Under the pieces are notes generated by a model. The model searched no databases. It had not been told where the DNA came from and worked only from the letters and a program-made list of their open reading frames with translations. A program made the position numbers and the translations under genes. Of a DNA stretch of 64,000 bases, positions 8,916 through 17,949 are shown piece after piece. The first letter of the stretch is position 1. Each line of letters begins with the position of its first letter. Origin of the DNA: Sphingobacterium sp. UBA5670 (lineage in GTDB: Bacteria; Bacteroidota; Bacteroidia; Sphingobacteriales; Sphingobacteriaceae); the NCBI RefSeq assembly GCF_002420705.1, contig NZ_DIIM01000002.1, positions 62,001 through 126,000 of the forward strand, read 5' to 3'.

Positions 8916-11564
8916 ATGGGTGCAAGGATATGGATAAAAGTTAAAGGTACTATGCTGGGGATCGCTTTTATGGCGATCCTTGGAACGTCCTATGGGCAGC
9001 AGGCAAAGGTTACTTCGATAAAGGGAAATGGACAACGCCTGCAGGTTCAGGTGGATATTCCGACGGCCGGTGTCTATACCTTGGTTTCTGAAGGCGAGGT
9101 TACCGATTTGGATAAAATTAAGGCGGCAGATAAAACAGGTATGATGACGCTGTATGCGATGATTGATGTTCGCGCTGCACGATCGACCAAACGGATCGTA
9201 TTTGACAGCTTTAAAGGCGCGAAGCAAGATCTTGGTAAATTTTATTTTGAGAAAGGGAAGCAGATGATCGGCATGCAATTGCCAGCTTATTTTAAGATTA
9301 AAGCTGTTTCGATCAATGCCTTTGTGCCTCCAGTTGCGCCAGCTGCGGCAGAAAATTATAAATCAAAGATTGTTCCGCCTGCAGGTCACCCGAGACTATG
9401 GGTTAACAAAGAATCTTTGCCGGTCGTTAAGGCGCGGTTGGAAGAAGCGGAGCATCTAGAAGCTTGGGGGAAAGTGAAAACACTTGCGCAACAACCTGTT
9501 CAATTTATTTTTGATCCGAATAAGGAAATGTTTTACGATGAAAAGCTCGAACGTGCCATTGAATCAAAAGCGTTTTATTACCTCATGTCCGGTGACGAAA
9601 AAATAGGTAGGGAAGCGGTCAGGCTGGCAGATCAATACTTGACGATGTTGGAATTTGGGAATGTTTCCTATGGTGATATTACACGCGAGTTGGGTCGTGC
9701 AATTTATACGGGAGCATTGGTGTATGACTGGTGCTTCTCGTTGTTGGATGTACGCGTTAAGACCAATCTGCATAAAAATATGATGCGTCTGGCGCAGGAT
9801 ATGGAGATTGGCTGGCCTCCTTTTTTTGGTATCGAAAGTATCATCAATGGACATGGGAATGAGGCGCAAGTGTCGCGCGATTTGCTAGCAATGAGTATTG
9901 CGTTATATGATGAGGATCCTGTGCCTTACAAGTATACTTCGTATTCTATTTTGGAAGAGTTGGTGCCGATGCGCAAGTTTGAGTATCAGTCGCCGCGCCA
10001 TAATCAAGGTGTTGATTATGGTGGCTATCGCTTTGGATGGGAAATGCATGGCGCCTGGTTGTATTATCGCATGCTTGGCTATCCGGTTTTTGACGATAAC
10101 ATCAAGAATATGCCGTATTACTGGTTGTATATGCGAACGCCTGACGGAAAAATGTTACGCGACGGGGATATGTTTAATGTAAAGTACAACAGCAGTGCTG
10201 ATTTTTATTGGAAAAATCCGCAGACCATGTTGCTTTGTTACGCCTATTCAGGCAATCCGGTAATCAAGGCTGAGTTTGTCAAGCAGGGCGGTTTGCCCGA
10301 CAATCCAATCTTGTTTCTCCTCTTGAATGATCCAAAATTGAAGCCGGATTTTGACCGAGAGAAAATGCCGTTGACCAAAGATTTTGGACCTGTTCTGGGA
10401 TCTATGGTTGCCCGGACAGGTTGGAGTGAGGAGAAAGGTAGTTCGGATGTGGTTGCTGAGATCAAGGGCGGGGGCTATCATTTTGGCAATCATCAGCATG
10501 CTGATGCAGGGGCTTTACAGATTTATCATCATGGTATTCAGGTTGGTGATCTTGGTTTGTATCTTTCTTATGGCTCCCCTTATGATTTTAACTTTAATAA
10601 GCGATCGGTTGCGCATAGTATGCTTTTAGTACGTGATCCTGCTGAGCCGCTGTTATTTAGGACGAAAACAAACGATGGTGGGACTCGGTTTAGCCAGCGT
10701 TTTCCACGCACGGTTGAGGAGGTGTTAAGTGACTCCTGGTACCATACCGGAGAGATCAGGGCATCGGCATTTGGCAAGGATCCCATTCAGCCGAGCTATA
10801 GCTATTACAATATGGATCTAACGGCCGCATATACTGCTAAAGTAAAATCCTATGCAAAAAGCTTCCTGTTTTTGAATTTGAAGCGGAAGGATGTGCCTGC
10901 TGTCATTGTCTTATTGGATGAGCTTGAGACCAATGATAAAAAATTCGAACCCTACTGGCAAATCAATACGCTTGAAAAGCCTGTACGAAGTGAAACAGGT
11001 TTTGTGTTGACCAGTAAATTTAAAAATGTTGCTGGTGCTACCTATGTTGATCTGCTGAAGCCGCAATTAAAAGACTGTGCAGTGAAATTGTATTCGGGTG
11101 ATTCTACTGCTTTTGTTTTTGGTGATCTTTATCAGGTCAAGTCTCCTTGGCCTGAGGCTAGGGGAACACGGATTATGGTTTCGCCTAAACAGGAAAGTGA
11201 TCAGGTTAGTTACGCTTCGGTTTTTCAGATGACGGAGAGTGGCTCATCAAAATTACCGGTGTATGCTGAGGAAAAAGCGAATTATTACCTCATAAGAGTG
11301 GCTGATCGTTTACTGGTGGTGGCCAAACCAAATCAATATCTTAATGAACCCATTGAATTTGCTGTGCCGGGAGATCAATCGTATGAGGTTGTTGTGGTGG
11401 GTTTGAAAGATGGTTTCTGGAATATGAAAAGTTCATTAAAAAATAGTAGCTTTAATATAAATGTCCTGAAAGGGAATCATACAACCAGTTGGAAATCTAA
11501 AGCCGAAACTATTTATTTATCGCCAGGGAGACAGTATGGTGCCCAAGAAGGAAAGAATAATTAA
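8916..11564 (+). CDS. Heparinase II/III-type polysaccharide lyase
   Basis: This 882-residue exported protein has a signal peptide ending near TSYGQ, an N-terminal beta region (about 30-140), an alpha-barrel domain (about 150-480) and a C-terminal heparinase II/III beta-sandwich. Aligned by eye with Pedobacter heparinase II (PL21), all key residues are kept: His313 and Glu316 (GHGNE), Tyr368 (GVDY), His526/His528 (NHQHADAGA), Asp545 (GDLG) and His567 (VAHS), covering the catalytic His/Tyr and zinc ligands. It should cleave uronic-acid-containing polysaccharide by beta-elimination in the periplasm. It is about 100 residues longer than heparinase II because of the extra N-terminal domain. The true substrate (heparan-like or another uronan) is open; no unsaturated-uronyl hydrolase lies nearby. 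Confidence 0.88.
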   Translation: MGARIWIKVKGTMLGIAFMAILGTSYGQQAKVTSIKGNGQRLQVQVDIPTAGVYTLVSEGEVTDLDKIKAADKTGMMTLYAMIDVRAARSTKRIVFDSFKGAKQDLGKFYFEKGKQMIGMQLPAYFKIKAVSINAFVPPVAPAAAENYKSKIVPPAGHPRLWVNKESLPVVKARLEEAEHLEAWGKVKTLAQQPVQFIFDPNKEMFYDEKLERAIESKAFYYLMSGDEKIGREAVRLADQYLTMLEFGNVSYGDITRELGRAIYTGALVYDWCFSLLDVRVKTNLHKNMMRLAQDMEIGWPPFFGIESIINGHGNEAQVSRDLLAMSIALYDEDPVPYKYTSYSILEELVPMRKFEYQSPRHNQGVDYGGYRFGWEMHGAWLYYRMLGYPVFDDNIKNMPYYWLYMRTPDGKMLRDGDMFNVKYNSSADFYWKNPQTMLLCYAYSGNPVIKAEFVKQGGLPDNPILFLLLNDPKLKPDFDREKMPLTKDFGPVLGSMVARTGWSEEKGSSDVVAEIKGGGYHFGNHQHADAGALQIYHHGIQVGDLGLYLSYGSPYDFNFNKRSVAHSMLLVRDPAEPLLFRTKTNDGGTRFSQRFPRTVEEVLSDSWYHTGEIRASAFGKDPIQPSYSYYNMDLTAAYTAKVKSYAKSFLFLNLKRKDVPAVIVLLDELETNDKKFEPYWQINTLEKPVRSETGFVLTSKFKNVAGATYVDLLKPQLKDCAVKLYSGDSTAFVFGDLYQVKSPWPEARGTRIMVSPKQESDQVSYASVFQMTESGSSKLPVYAEEKANYYLIRVADRLLVVAKPNQYLNEPIEFAVPGDQSYEVVVVGLKDGFWNMKSSLKNSSFNINVLKGNHTTSWKSKAETIYLSPGRQYGAQEGKNN

Positions 11565-11604
11565 AGAATACATTGTTTAAATTTTTTTAATGATTTTGTA
11601 TTCT

Positions 11605-11630
11605 TATTTTTGCATAAAATTGTATACAAT
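11605..11630 (+). promoter_or_regulatory. Autoregulatory promoter/operator of the GntR gene
   Basis: TATTTTTG at 11605-11612 fits the -7 box TAnnTTTG. The 12-base perfect palindrome ATTGTATACAAT occupies 11619-11630, at the expected transcript start and directly against the ATG at 11631. It is the longest copy of the motif in the window. A bound repressor here would block both initiation and ribosome access. Confidence 0.6.
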
Positions 11631-12269
11631 ATGAAAGAGGATTCGCTTGCCTATAAAGTTTATTTAGAAGTACGTAAGAAAATTTTGTCCAGTCAGCTAG
11701 CTGGAGGGGCAAGATTGGTAGAGAGTGCTTGGGCGGATAAGATGACGGTGAGTCGAGTGGCTGTTCGTGAGGCTTTTATGCGGTTAGCAGGTGAGAGTCT
11801 AGTTGAATTTGGCGAAAAAGGCGGCTGCTTTGTGAAAAAAATGACTGTCGAAGATGTGAAGGATATTCGTGAGTTGCGTGAGCTGCTGGAGATAGGGGCA
11901 CTGAAAATTCTTTTTTCAAAGAAAAGCAAAGAGCTTATACAGGATCTGGAATTGATCTGTAATGACTTTTCTGACATGGTCAGCAAGGGGTATTATGGTG
12001 GAGCGTGTGAGGCTGATGTACGTTTTCATGAGCGGATTATTGAGGGGACCTGCAATTCAAGATTAATTTCTATTTACAAGAATAGTAACATCCCCTTATT
12101 TCATATGAAACTCGGGGCTATTATGGGGCAGATGGAAGATTATCTGGATACAGAGAAAGAGCATCGGGCGATTGTGGATGCACTGAAAGCGGATGATTGG
12201 AATAAAGCCTATACAACCCTGGTACATCATTTGGATCGCGGAGAACAGGAAGCGCTGGAGCTGGTTTAA
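11631..12269 (+). CDS. GntR-family transcriptional regulator, FadR/FCD type
   Basis: This 212-residue protein has an N-terminal winged helix (residues about 8-72: RLVESAWADKMTVSRVAVREA is the recognition region) and a C-terminal all-helical FCD ligand domain. Candidate metal ligands of FCD domains are Asp129 and His133 (EADVRFHERI), His178 (KEHRAIV) and His199 (VHHLD). The ATG at 11631 is chosen over a TTG at 11610 because the operator palindrome ends exactly before it. It lies 66 bases after the lyase gene. Regulators of this type usually sense a sugar acid. It probably represses the surrounding catabolic genes through TTGTATACAA sites. The effector is unknown. Confidence 0.88.
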   Translation: MKEDSLAYKVYLEVRKKILSSQLAGGARLVESAWADKMTVSRVAVREAFMRLAGESLVEFGEKGGCFVKKMTVEDVKDIRELRELLEIGALKILFSKKSKELIQDLELICNDFSDMVSKGYYGGACEADVRFHERIIEGTCNSRLISIYKNSNIPLFHMKLGAIMGQMEDYLDTEKEHRAIVDALKADDWNKAYTTLVHHLDRGEQEALELV

Positions 12270-12291
12270 TAATTTTTTTGGTTTTTATAGG

Positions 12292-12321
12292 GGGTCTATT
12301 GTTTACAATAGACCCTTTTTT
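12292..12321 (+). terminator. Rho-independent terminator after the GntR gene
   Basis: GGGTCTATTG (12292-12301) and CAATAGACCC (12306-12315) form a perfect 10-bp stem with a 4-base loop, followed by six T residues on the plus strand. The loop contains the complement of the TAA stop codon of the convergent lactonase gene. Confidence 0.85.
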
Positions 12322-13100
12322 GTGCTGTTCCACTGTAATAATTGTCCTTTTTCAGCTTCTGTAATCATAAGTCCCTGAATGCCTTTTGGGTCTAAAGCAC
12401 AATTTGTTGGATTCTTCCCCGGTGTAGGTATTTTCTCGGTCGTCTTGTTTTTGGTATTAATGGATAGGATGTGTTGTGATCCATAGATAGCGGCATAAAG
12501 CTGGTTGTCCTGATCGAAAGCGATTCCATCTGGGCCAATAAGACCTCCTGTTTCTATGAATTTTTCGATGTTTTCCACCTGTTGTGTCAAGCTGTTCCAG
12601 TGCATTTTCCAGATCCATTTTGTGCCTGTTTCAGCGACAAAAAGCGTGCGCTTGTCTGCCGCAAAGGCCAATCCGTTTGGGTAAAAAAGGCCTGTGTGGA
12701 TTTTCGTAAGCTCATCCTGTTTATTTAGACAGCATAGGTAGCCTGTGCCATCTTCCAGGTCATTTCCAGGACAGGTGAATAGTAGGTTTCCGTCGGTGTC
12801 AAAACATAAGTCGTTGGGCATTTTTAATGGCTTTCCTGCGATTTCTGTAACTATTGTCGTTGTGGTTTTGTCGAAGGGATCATAGCGACGGATGCTGTTT
12901 TGTTGTGAGTCGCAAAACCAAATCACTCCTTTCTTATCGATTGCAATGCCGTTGGGATGTCCGCCCACAGTTATCCTGCTGTGCTGATTGTCTTTGTAAT
13001 AAACTAAGTTTCCTGCTTCTTTCTCCACAAGCCATATGCTACCCGCTCGGTCGAAAGCGGGGCCTTCTGGGAAAAGAAGTCCTTCAATGAGAATGTTCAT
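12303..13100 (-). CDS. SMP-30/gluconolactonase-family protein
   Basis: This 265-residue cytosolic protein (no signal peptide) is a six-bladed beta-propeller of the SMP-30/gluconolactonase/LRE-like family. It begins LLFPEGPAFDRAG, which carries the metal-ligand Glu of the family, and shows PNGIAID, MPNDLCFDTDGNLLFTCPG (metal-ligand Asn and the NDLCFD blade) and YPNGLAF repeats. Such enzymes open sugar lactones to acids. A lactonase fits between a sugar dehydrogenase that makes lactones and a dehydratase that uses sugar acids. It diverges from the aminotransferase operon, with two operator copies between them, and converges on the GntR gene, where its stop codon sits in the terminator loop. Confidence 0.87.
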   Translation of the reverse strand: MNILIEGLLFPEGPAFDRAGSIWLVEKEAGNLVYYKDNQHSRITVGGHPNGIAIDKKGVIWFCDSQQNSIRRYDPFDKTTTTIVTEIAGKPLKMPNDLCFDTDGNLLFTCPGNDLEDGTGYLCCLNKQDELTKIHTGLFYPNGLAFAADKRTLFVAETGTKWIWKMHWNSLTQQVENIEKFIETGGLIGPDGIAFDQDNQLYAAIYGSQHILSINTKNKTTEKIPTPGKNPTNCALDPKGIQGLMITEAEKGQLLQWNSTKKGLL

Positions 13101-13125
13101 TTTTAAAAATTTTAAAATTTATTTT

Positions 13126-13160
13126 AAATGTATACAAAAATATTGTAATTTGGTATACAT
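13126..13160. promoter_or_regulatory. Double GntR operator between divergent genes
   Basis: TGTATACA at 13129-13136 lies in AAATGTATACAAAAATATT, identical to the block at 2165-2183, with a minus-strand -7 box TATTTTTG at 13142-13135 for the lactonase. A second copy with one mismatch, GGTATACA, lies at 13152-13159, 23 bases away centre to centre (about two helix turns). Both are suitably placed to control the lactonase and the operon starting at 13261. Confidence 0.55.
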
Positions 13161-13260
13161 AAAGTAATAGGTATTGAAATACATATTACTGATGACTGCA
13201 GCATGTTTAGCAGTCATCGTCCAATTATAACAATAACAAATAGCAAAACTTTTAATAGGC

Positions 13261-14583
13261 ATGCAAGAAAATGAAAAATCAGCCGCAATACTGCGGGAGA
13301 ATGCAAGATGGATACCTGGTGGAGTGGTATCGTTAAATCGAAAGTCAGATCCGAATATCTGCTTCGTCAAAGGAAATGGTAGTTTGGTCGAAGATATTGA
13401 CGGGAATAGCTACATAGATTATCAAGCTGGATTTGCCGCATCCTTTTTGGGACATAATGACCCGGATGTCAATGCCGCCGTGTTACAGACATTGCAGGAA
13501 CAGCAGGTATTGATGGGGGCTGGGCCAACTTTACTGGAAGGTGAGTTTGCGGAGCTTTTTTGTCAGTCTGTTCCTTCGGTGGAGAGTGTTCAGATTACAA
13601 CGACAGGATCGGAAGCGACTTACCATGCGATCCGTATTGCCCGTGCGGTAACAGGGCGTGATCATGTGATTGTTATGCAGGGGGGCTACAATGGTTGGCA
13701 TAACGATGTTGCCTGCAATGTGATCAGTCAACGTGCAGATGTGGGTTCATATCAAAGTCCGGGGGAATATCCATTCGATTCATTAAGTGCTGGCGTTCCC
13801 AAAAATCACAGCGATTTAGTACACATTGTCAACTACAACGATTTGGAAAGTGTGCTGTATGTGGTTCAAAAATATGATGTTGCCTGTATTTTGTTGGAGC
13901 CTATTCTGCAGAATATCGGTATTGTAAAGCCGAAGGAAGGTTACTTGGAAGGCTTACGCAAGATGGCGGACGAGCATGGATTTCTGTTGATCTTTGATGA
14001 AGTGAAAACTGGATTTAGACATGCGCTGGGAGGCTATCAGTCGATCTGTGGTATTCAGCCGGATCTTTCAACCTTCGGAAAGGCGGTTGCAAACGGCTAC
14101 CCATTGGGTGTTATTGCAGGAAAGAAAAAATATATGGATTACTTTGTCGATCCTGATAAGTCGAAGCGCGTTATGATTGCCGGTACTTTTAATGCTTTTC
14201 CTTTAACGACTGCGGCGGCGATTGCAACATTGAAAAAATTAGGAAGCGCCGAGCATCGGGTTTATGAGCACGTAGATGCACTTGGTGCGCGTTTGGAGCA
14301 GGGATATAACGAAATATTTCCTAAATTAGGCGTACCATTTTATGTTGCACGTCAAGGATCTGCCTTCTGTACATATTTTATGGACCATGCGCCAGTCAAT
14401 TTTCATGATATTTTGGATAACCACAACTTTGAACTGGATACCCAATATCGTAAAAAGCTTATTAAAGAAGGGATTTTCAATTTCCCGGCACCAATTAAAC
14501 AAGGAAGTATCTCCTTTGCGCATACGGAGGATGATATAGACAGAACGTTGGAGGCAACTGAACGCGTAATAAAAAGTTTGTAA
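13261..14583 (+). CDS. Class III aminotransferase, glutamate-1-semialdehyde aminotransferase-like
   Basis: This 440-residue cytosolic PLP enzyme has fold-type I motifs: TTTGSEATYHAIRIARA (cofactor phosphate region), GGYNGWHND, LIFDEVKTGFR with the PLP-ring Asp, and the Schiff-base lysine Lys274 in STFGKAVANGYPLG. It resembles the hemL-like branch (aspartate aminotransferase family), but the catabolic setting argues against a heme role. It probably transaminates or isomerises an amino-sugar-derived intermediate. It is the first gene of the plus-strand operon, 160 bases from the divergent lactonase start, and is followed after 9 bases by the dehydratase. The actual substrate is unknown. Confidence 0.88.
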   Translation: MQENEKSAAILRENARWIPGGVVSLNRKSDPNICFVKGNGSLVEDIDGNSYIDYQAGFAASFLGHNDPDVNAAVLQTLQEQQVLMGAGPTLLEGEFAELFCQSVPSVESVQITTTGSEATYHAIRIARAVTGRDHVIVMQGGYNGWHNDVACNVISQRADVGSYQSPGEYPFDSLSAGVPKNHSDLVHIVNYNDLESVLYVVQKYDVACILLEPILQNIGIVKPKEGYLEGLRKMADEHGFLLIFDEVKTGFRHALGGYQSICGIQPDLSTFGKAVANGYPLGVIAGKKKYMDYFVDPDKSKRVMIAGTFNAFPLTTAAAIATLKKLGSAEHRVYEHVDALGARLEQGYNEIFPKLGVPFYVARQGSAFCTYFMDHAPVNFHDILDNHNFELDTQYRKKLIKEGIFNFPAPIKQGSISFAHTEDDIDRTLEATERVIKSL

Positions 14584-14592
14584 ACCCTAACT

Positions 14593-15771
14593 ATGAAAAT
14601 AACCGCTATTGAAACCTTTGTATGCCATGCGCGCATGCGAAATTGGATTTTTGTCAAAATTATGACCGATCAGCCCGGACTTTGGGGCTGGGGCGAAGCC
14701 ACCTTGGAATGGCATACGCAAAGTGTGGTCGGAGCAATCAAAGATATTTCTCAATTGTTGATCGGTGAAGATCCGCGTCGTATTGAATACCTGTGGCAGA
14801 TGATGTATAGACAGCACTTCTGGCATGGAAACGGGATCGTTCGCGGTACGGCCATCAGTGGTATCGACATCGCTTTATGGGATATCTTAGGAAAAATTCA
14901 CAATGTTCCTTGTCACGAGTTGTGGGGAGGTCGTGTACGTGATTATATCCGTTTGTATTGTCATTTAGGGGGAGGTCGAATGGAGGATTTTTATGAGACT
15001 GCTCCGGATGATGCCAAACGATTTGGTGATCTTGCACTAAAAGCTGTTGATGAGGGTTTTACCGCTTTTAAATCGATGGCTGTTCCAGAGACAATGTCCT
15101 TAGAAGGTCTACGCCCAATTAAATATGCTGAAGCTTGCGTGAAGGCGATGCGTGACGCTGTTGGCGATGATATTGATATTATGGTGGATTGCCATGCGCG
15201 GCCAAGCCCACGAATGGGGATGCAATTTGCGAAAGCATTGGAGCCGTATGGTCTGTATTTCTTTGAAGAGCCATGCTGGCCAGAGACCATGGAAGATATT
15301 GCCTTGATCCAACGTGCTGTCTCAACACCAATTGCTTCTGGAGAGCGTTTGATTGGTGTACATGCATTCCGGGATATGCTCGAAAAGCGTGCTGTAAGTG
15401 TTATACAGCCAGATATTACCCATTGTGGCGGTCTGACTGAAGCGCGTAAAATTGGAGCCTTGGCCGATGCGTATCGGGTATCTATGGCACCACATAATCC
15501 ACAGGGACCCGTGAGTACGGCAGCTTCCATTGAACTGGGGTTTGCAACACCATCCTATATTATTTGTGAAAGTGTGCATAAGGACGTCGAATGGCGCCAG
15601 GATGTGGTTACCGAAGGATTTACGGTGCAAGAGAAAGGGCGGATTGTTCGTCCGAATACGCGCGCTGGTTTGGGCATTGAAATCAATGAAGCAGAGGTAA
15701 AGAAGCACCCTTTTCAACAGGAAATATTACAGCGAACCTTCTATAAAGACGGTAGTGTAGGGGATTGGTAG
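14593..15771 (+). CDS. Enolase-superfamily sugar-acid dehydratase (galactonate/gluconate dehydratase-like)
   Basis: This 392-residue protein belongs to the mandelate racemase subgroup of the enolase superfamily. The N-terminal capping domain begins MKITAIETFVCHARM. The barrel shows metal ligands Asp199 (VDCHARPS), Glu225/226 (FFEEPCW) and Glu251 (SGERL), with His201 and His301 (MAPHNPQGP) as acid/base residues in the arrangement of D-galactonate dehydratase. It should remove water from a sugar acid to give a 2-keto-3-deoxy acid. Neighbours (lactonase upstream, SDR downstream) fit an oxidative sugar-acid route. No KDG kinase or aldolase gene lies in the window. Stereospecificity cannot be assigned. 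Confidence 0.88.
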   Translation: MKITAIETFVCHARMRNWIFVKIMTDQPGLWGWGEATLEWHTQSVVGAIKDISQLLIGEDPRRIEYLWQMMYRQHFWHGNGIVRGTAISGIDIALWDILGKIHNVPCHELWGGRVRDYIRLYCHLGGGRMEDFYETAPDDAKRFGDLALKAVDEGFTAFKSMAVPETMSLEGLRPIKYAEACVKAMRDAVGDDIDIMVDCHARPSPRMGMQFAKALEPYGLYFFEEPCWPETMEDIALIQRAVSTPIASGERLIGVHAFRDMLEKRAVSVIQPDITHCGGLTEARKIGALADAYRVSMAPHNPQGPVSTAASIELGFATPSYIICESVHKDVEWRQDVVTEGFTVQEKGRIVRPNTRAGLGIEINEAEVKKHPFQQEILQRTFYKDGSVGDW

Positions 15772-15787
15772 TCTAAAAATAGCGATA

Positions 15788-16555
15788 ATGGAGGAATATA
15801 AGAATAAAGTCGTATTGATCAGTGGGGGGCTTGGTGATATCGGAAGGGCCATGGCTGAAGCATTTTTGACCCAGCAGGCCATTGTATGTATCTCGGATCG
15901 GTTTGAACCTCATGTGGCTAGAGCGCGGTGGCCCTTGTTGGATGACGCTGGAGCGAGCCTATTTTATGATCAGGTCGATGTGGCGGATGGTAGACAGGTG
16001 GATGCTTGGGTGACACGGATAAGGCAGGAGCTGGGGGCAATTTCCATCTGTATCGCGAATGCCGCATGTGTCACGATTAAAAATTTCAGCTCGTTAAGCA
16101 ATGAGGAATGGAAGAATGAAATGGCCGTTAATCTCGACGGTTCATTCTTCTTGGCGAATGCCTGTGCGAAGTCATTTGTGGAGACTGAGCTTGCAGGTTC
16201 GATCGTTTTTATGGGTAGCTGGGCCGCACATGCCGTACATCAAAATTTACCGGCCTATAGTGTCTCTAAGGCTGGCCTGCGTATGCTTTGCCAGGCCATG
16301 GCTCTTGAATATGCAGCATATGGAATTCGTGTCAATGAGATTGCGCCGGGCTATGTCAATGCGGGGTTAAGCAAAGTGGTCTGGTCATCGAATGCTGAAC
16401 TTCAGGAGCAGGCAAAGGCTGTGGTGCCGCTTGGACAGATTATCGAAGCCGAAGAAATTGCCAAGCAGGTCCTTTGGATCTGTTCGGACAACTGTAAACA
16501 TATGACTGGCACGGCTGTCGTAATGGATGGCGGCCTGTCCTTGATAAGACCTTAA
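15788..16555 (+). CDS. Short-chain dehydrogenase/reductase
   Basis: This 255-residue classical SDR has the nucleotide-binding motif GGLGDIGRAMA near residues 14-24, an acidic residue after the second strand (ISDRFE, pointing to NAD rather than NADP), the structural Asn in MAVNLDGS, the active-site Ser in MGSW and the YSVSK catalytic pair. It ends with VVMDGGLS as usual. It probably oxidises a sugar or sugar-acid hydroxyl in the pathway. It lies 16 bases after the dehydratase gene and 2 bases before the ceramidase-like gene. Confidence 0.9.
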   Translation: MEEYKNKVVLISGGLGDIGRAMAEAFLTQQAIVCISDRFEPHVARARWPLLDDAGASLFYDQVDVADGRQVDAWVTRIRQELGAISICIANAACVTIKNFSSLSNEEWKNEMAVNLDGSFFLANACAKSFVETELAGSIVFMGSWAAHAVHQNLPAYSVSKAGLRMLCQAMALEYAAYGIRVNEIAPGYVNAGLSKVVWSSNAELQEQAKAVVPLGQIIEAEEIAKQVLWICSDNCKHMTGTAVVMDGGLSLIRP

Positions 16556-16557
16556 GC

Positions 16558-17949
16558 ATGAAACAGAAGGAGCTCTTAAAAGAAACAACAGGTAGTCTGC
16601 TTGCACAGTTCGGGCTTAGTCAATGTGATATTACGCCTCCTATCGGCATTTATTCACGTAATTGGGGCGCGGCTGCTTTTGATCAGGCAACCGCTATTCA
16701 CCAGCCTTTGCTCATGCATTGTTTATACATGCAACCGGACGATGGCTTGCCTGCGATCCTATTAACAGCCGACTTAGGCTGGTGGAAAAATGCAGCTGAT
16801 GAACAGAACTTGCGCTTAGCGCTGCTCAGTCATTTTGACCTGGAAGAATCCCAGCTTATTTTTGCACTGTCACATACGCACGCCGGGCCGAGTATCTGTT
16901 CGGCAGATGTAGGGCAGCCTGGAGGTGAACTGATTTCGCCCTATCTTGAATTCCTCAAACAACAGGCGATATCTTGTGTTGAAATGGCACAAAGTGGGCT
17001 GTTTAACGGAAGTCTAACCTGGAGTTATGGTGTATGTGATTTGGCCAGTAATCGCGATCTGGAAGTGGACTCGCAATATCTAATTGGTTATAACCCATTA
17101 AAAGAAGCAGATACAACCTTGTTGGTTGGACGCTTATATGATAAAACTGAAAGCTTAAAGGCAGTCATCTGTAATTATGCCTGTCACCCGACGAGCTTTG
17201 CCCATGAGAATGACTTGATTTCTCCGGATTTCGTCGGGGAAATGCGAAATACGGTGGAGCGTGTGCTGGCAGTTCCTTGCCTTTTTTTACAGGGGGCCTC
17301 GGGTGATCTGGCTCCGCGCAGACAATATGTAAAGGATCCGGCACTTGTAGAAGCCAATGGACGGCAGCTGGGCTATGCTGTTCTCGCTACTTTGGCCCAA
17401 GAAGTGCACGGTAACAAAAATTGGGTTTTTAAAGAGCCGTTGATTTCTGGGGCGCCACTGGCCTGCTGGGGATTTCAGGAACAGATTGCTTCGGCCGATT
17501 TTAAACAAAATATATTATCAGTTAGCGTGCCTTACAAAAAGTTGCCTCGTCCGGAAGCAATTTTAGAGGAGTATGAAAACTGTACGGACCGTGTGATGAA
17601 AGACCGTCTATGGCGAAAATATAATACCTGTAAATCTATCGGTGACCAGCAGGAAGCAATTATTCCGGTGTGGATATGGAAAATGGGGGATGCGGTTTTG
17701 GTGGCACAGGCCAATGAAGCCTATTCCTGTTACCAAACGGAGGTAAGAGCTGAATTTCCGGATTATACAATCGTTTTTATCAACATCGCAAATGGATATG
17801 TTGGTTATCTCGCACCAAAGGAGCTCTACGATCAGAATATTTATGCGGTTTGGCAAAGTCCTTATGCCAGCGGAAGCCTTGAAATACTTATTGAACAAAC
17901 GAAATTAGGAATTCAAACATTATTAACCGATGAAACTCGATTGGATTGA
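16558..17949 (+). CDS. Neutral/alkaline ceramidase-like protein, nucleophile missing
   Basis: This 463-residue protein matches the N-terminal catalytic fold of neutral ceramidases: CDITPPIGIYSRNWG at the start, SHTHAGP with His106/His108, YACHPTSFA with His210, and QGASGDLAP. In true ceramidase the last motif reads GDVSP, whose Ser is the nucleophile; here the aligned position is Ala252. No signal peptide is present, whereas ceramidases are secreted. It is therefore more likely a metal-dependent amidase or esterase acting on a cytosolic intermediate, for example removing an acyl group from an amino sugar. It overlaps the following symporter gene by 20 bases, implying translational coupling. 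Confidence 0.75.
   Translation: MKQKELLKETTGSLLAQFGLSQCDITPPIGIYSRNWGAAAFDQATAIHQPLLMHCLYMQPDDGLPAILLTADLGWWKNAADEQNLRLALLSHFDLEESQLIFALSHTHAGPSICSADVGQPGGELISPYLEFLKQQAISCVEMAQSGLFNGSLTWSYGVCDLASNRDLEVDSQYLIGYNPLKEADTTLLVGRLYDKTESLKAVICNYACHPTSFAHENDLISPDFVGEMRNTVERVLAVPCLFLQGASGDLAPRRQYVKDPALVEANGRQLGYAVLATLAQEVHGNKNWVFKEPLISGAPLACWGFQEQIASADFKQNILSVSVPYKKLPRPEAILEEYENCTDRVMKDRLWRKYNTCKSIGDQQEAIIPVWIWKMGDAVLVAQANEAYSCYQTEVRAEFPDYTIVFINIANGYVGYLAPKELYDQNIYAVWQSPYASGSLEILIEQTKLGIQTLLTDETRLD

Noticed and set aside
11610..11630. TTG start for the GntR gene
   Set aside because: It would translate through the operator palindrome. The ATG at 11631 begins a normal GntR N-terminus.
13261..14583. 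Heme biosynthesis hemL
   Set aside because: The protein resembles glutamate-1-semialdehyde aminotransferase, but the operon is catabolic and carries the GntR operator, with no other heme gene nearby.
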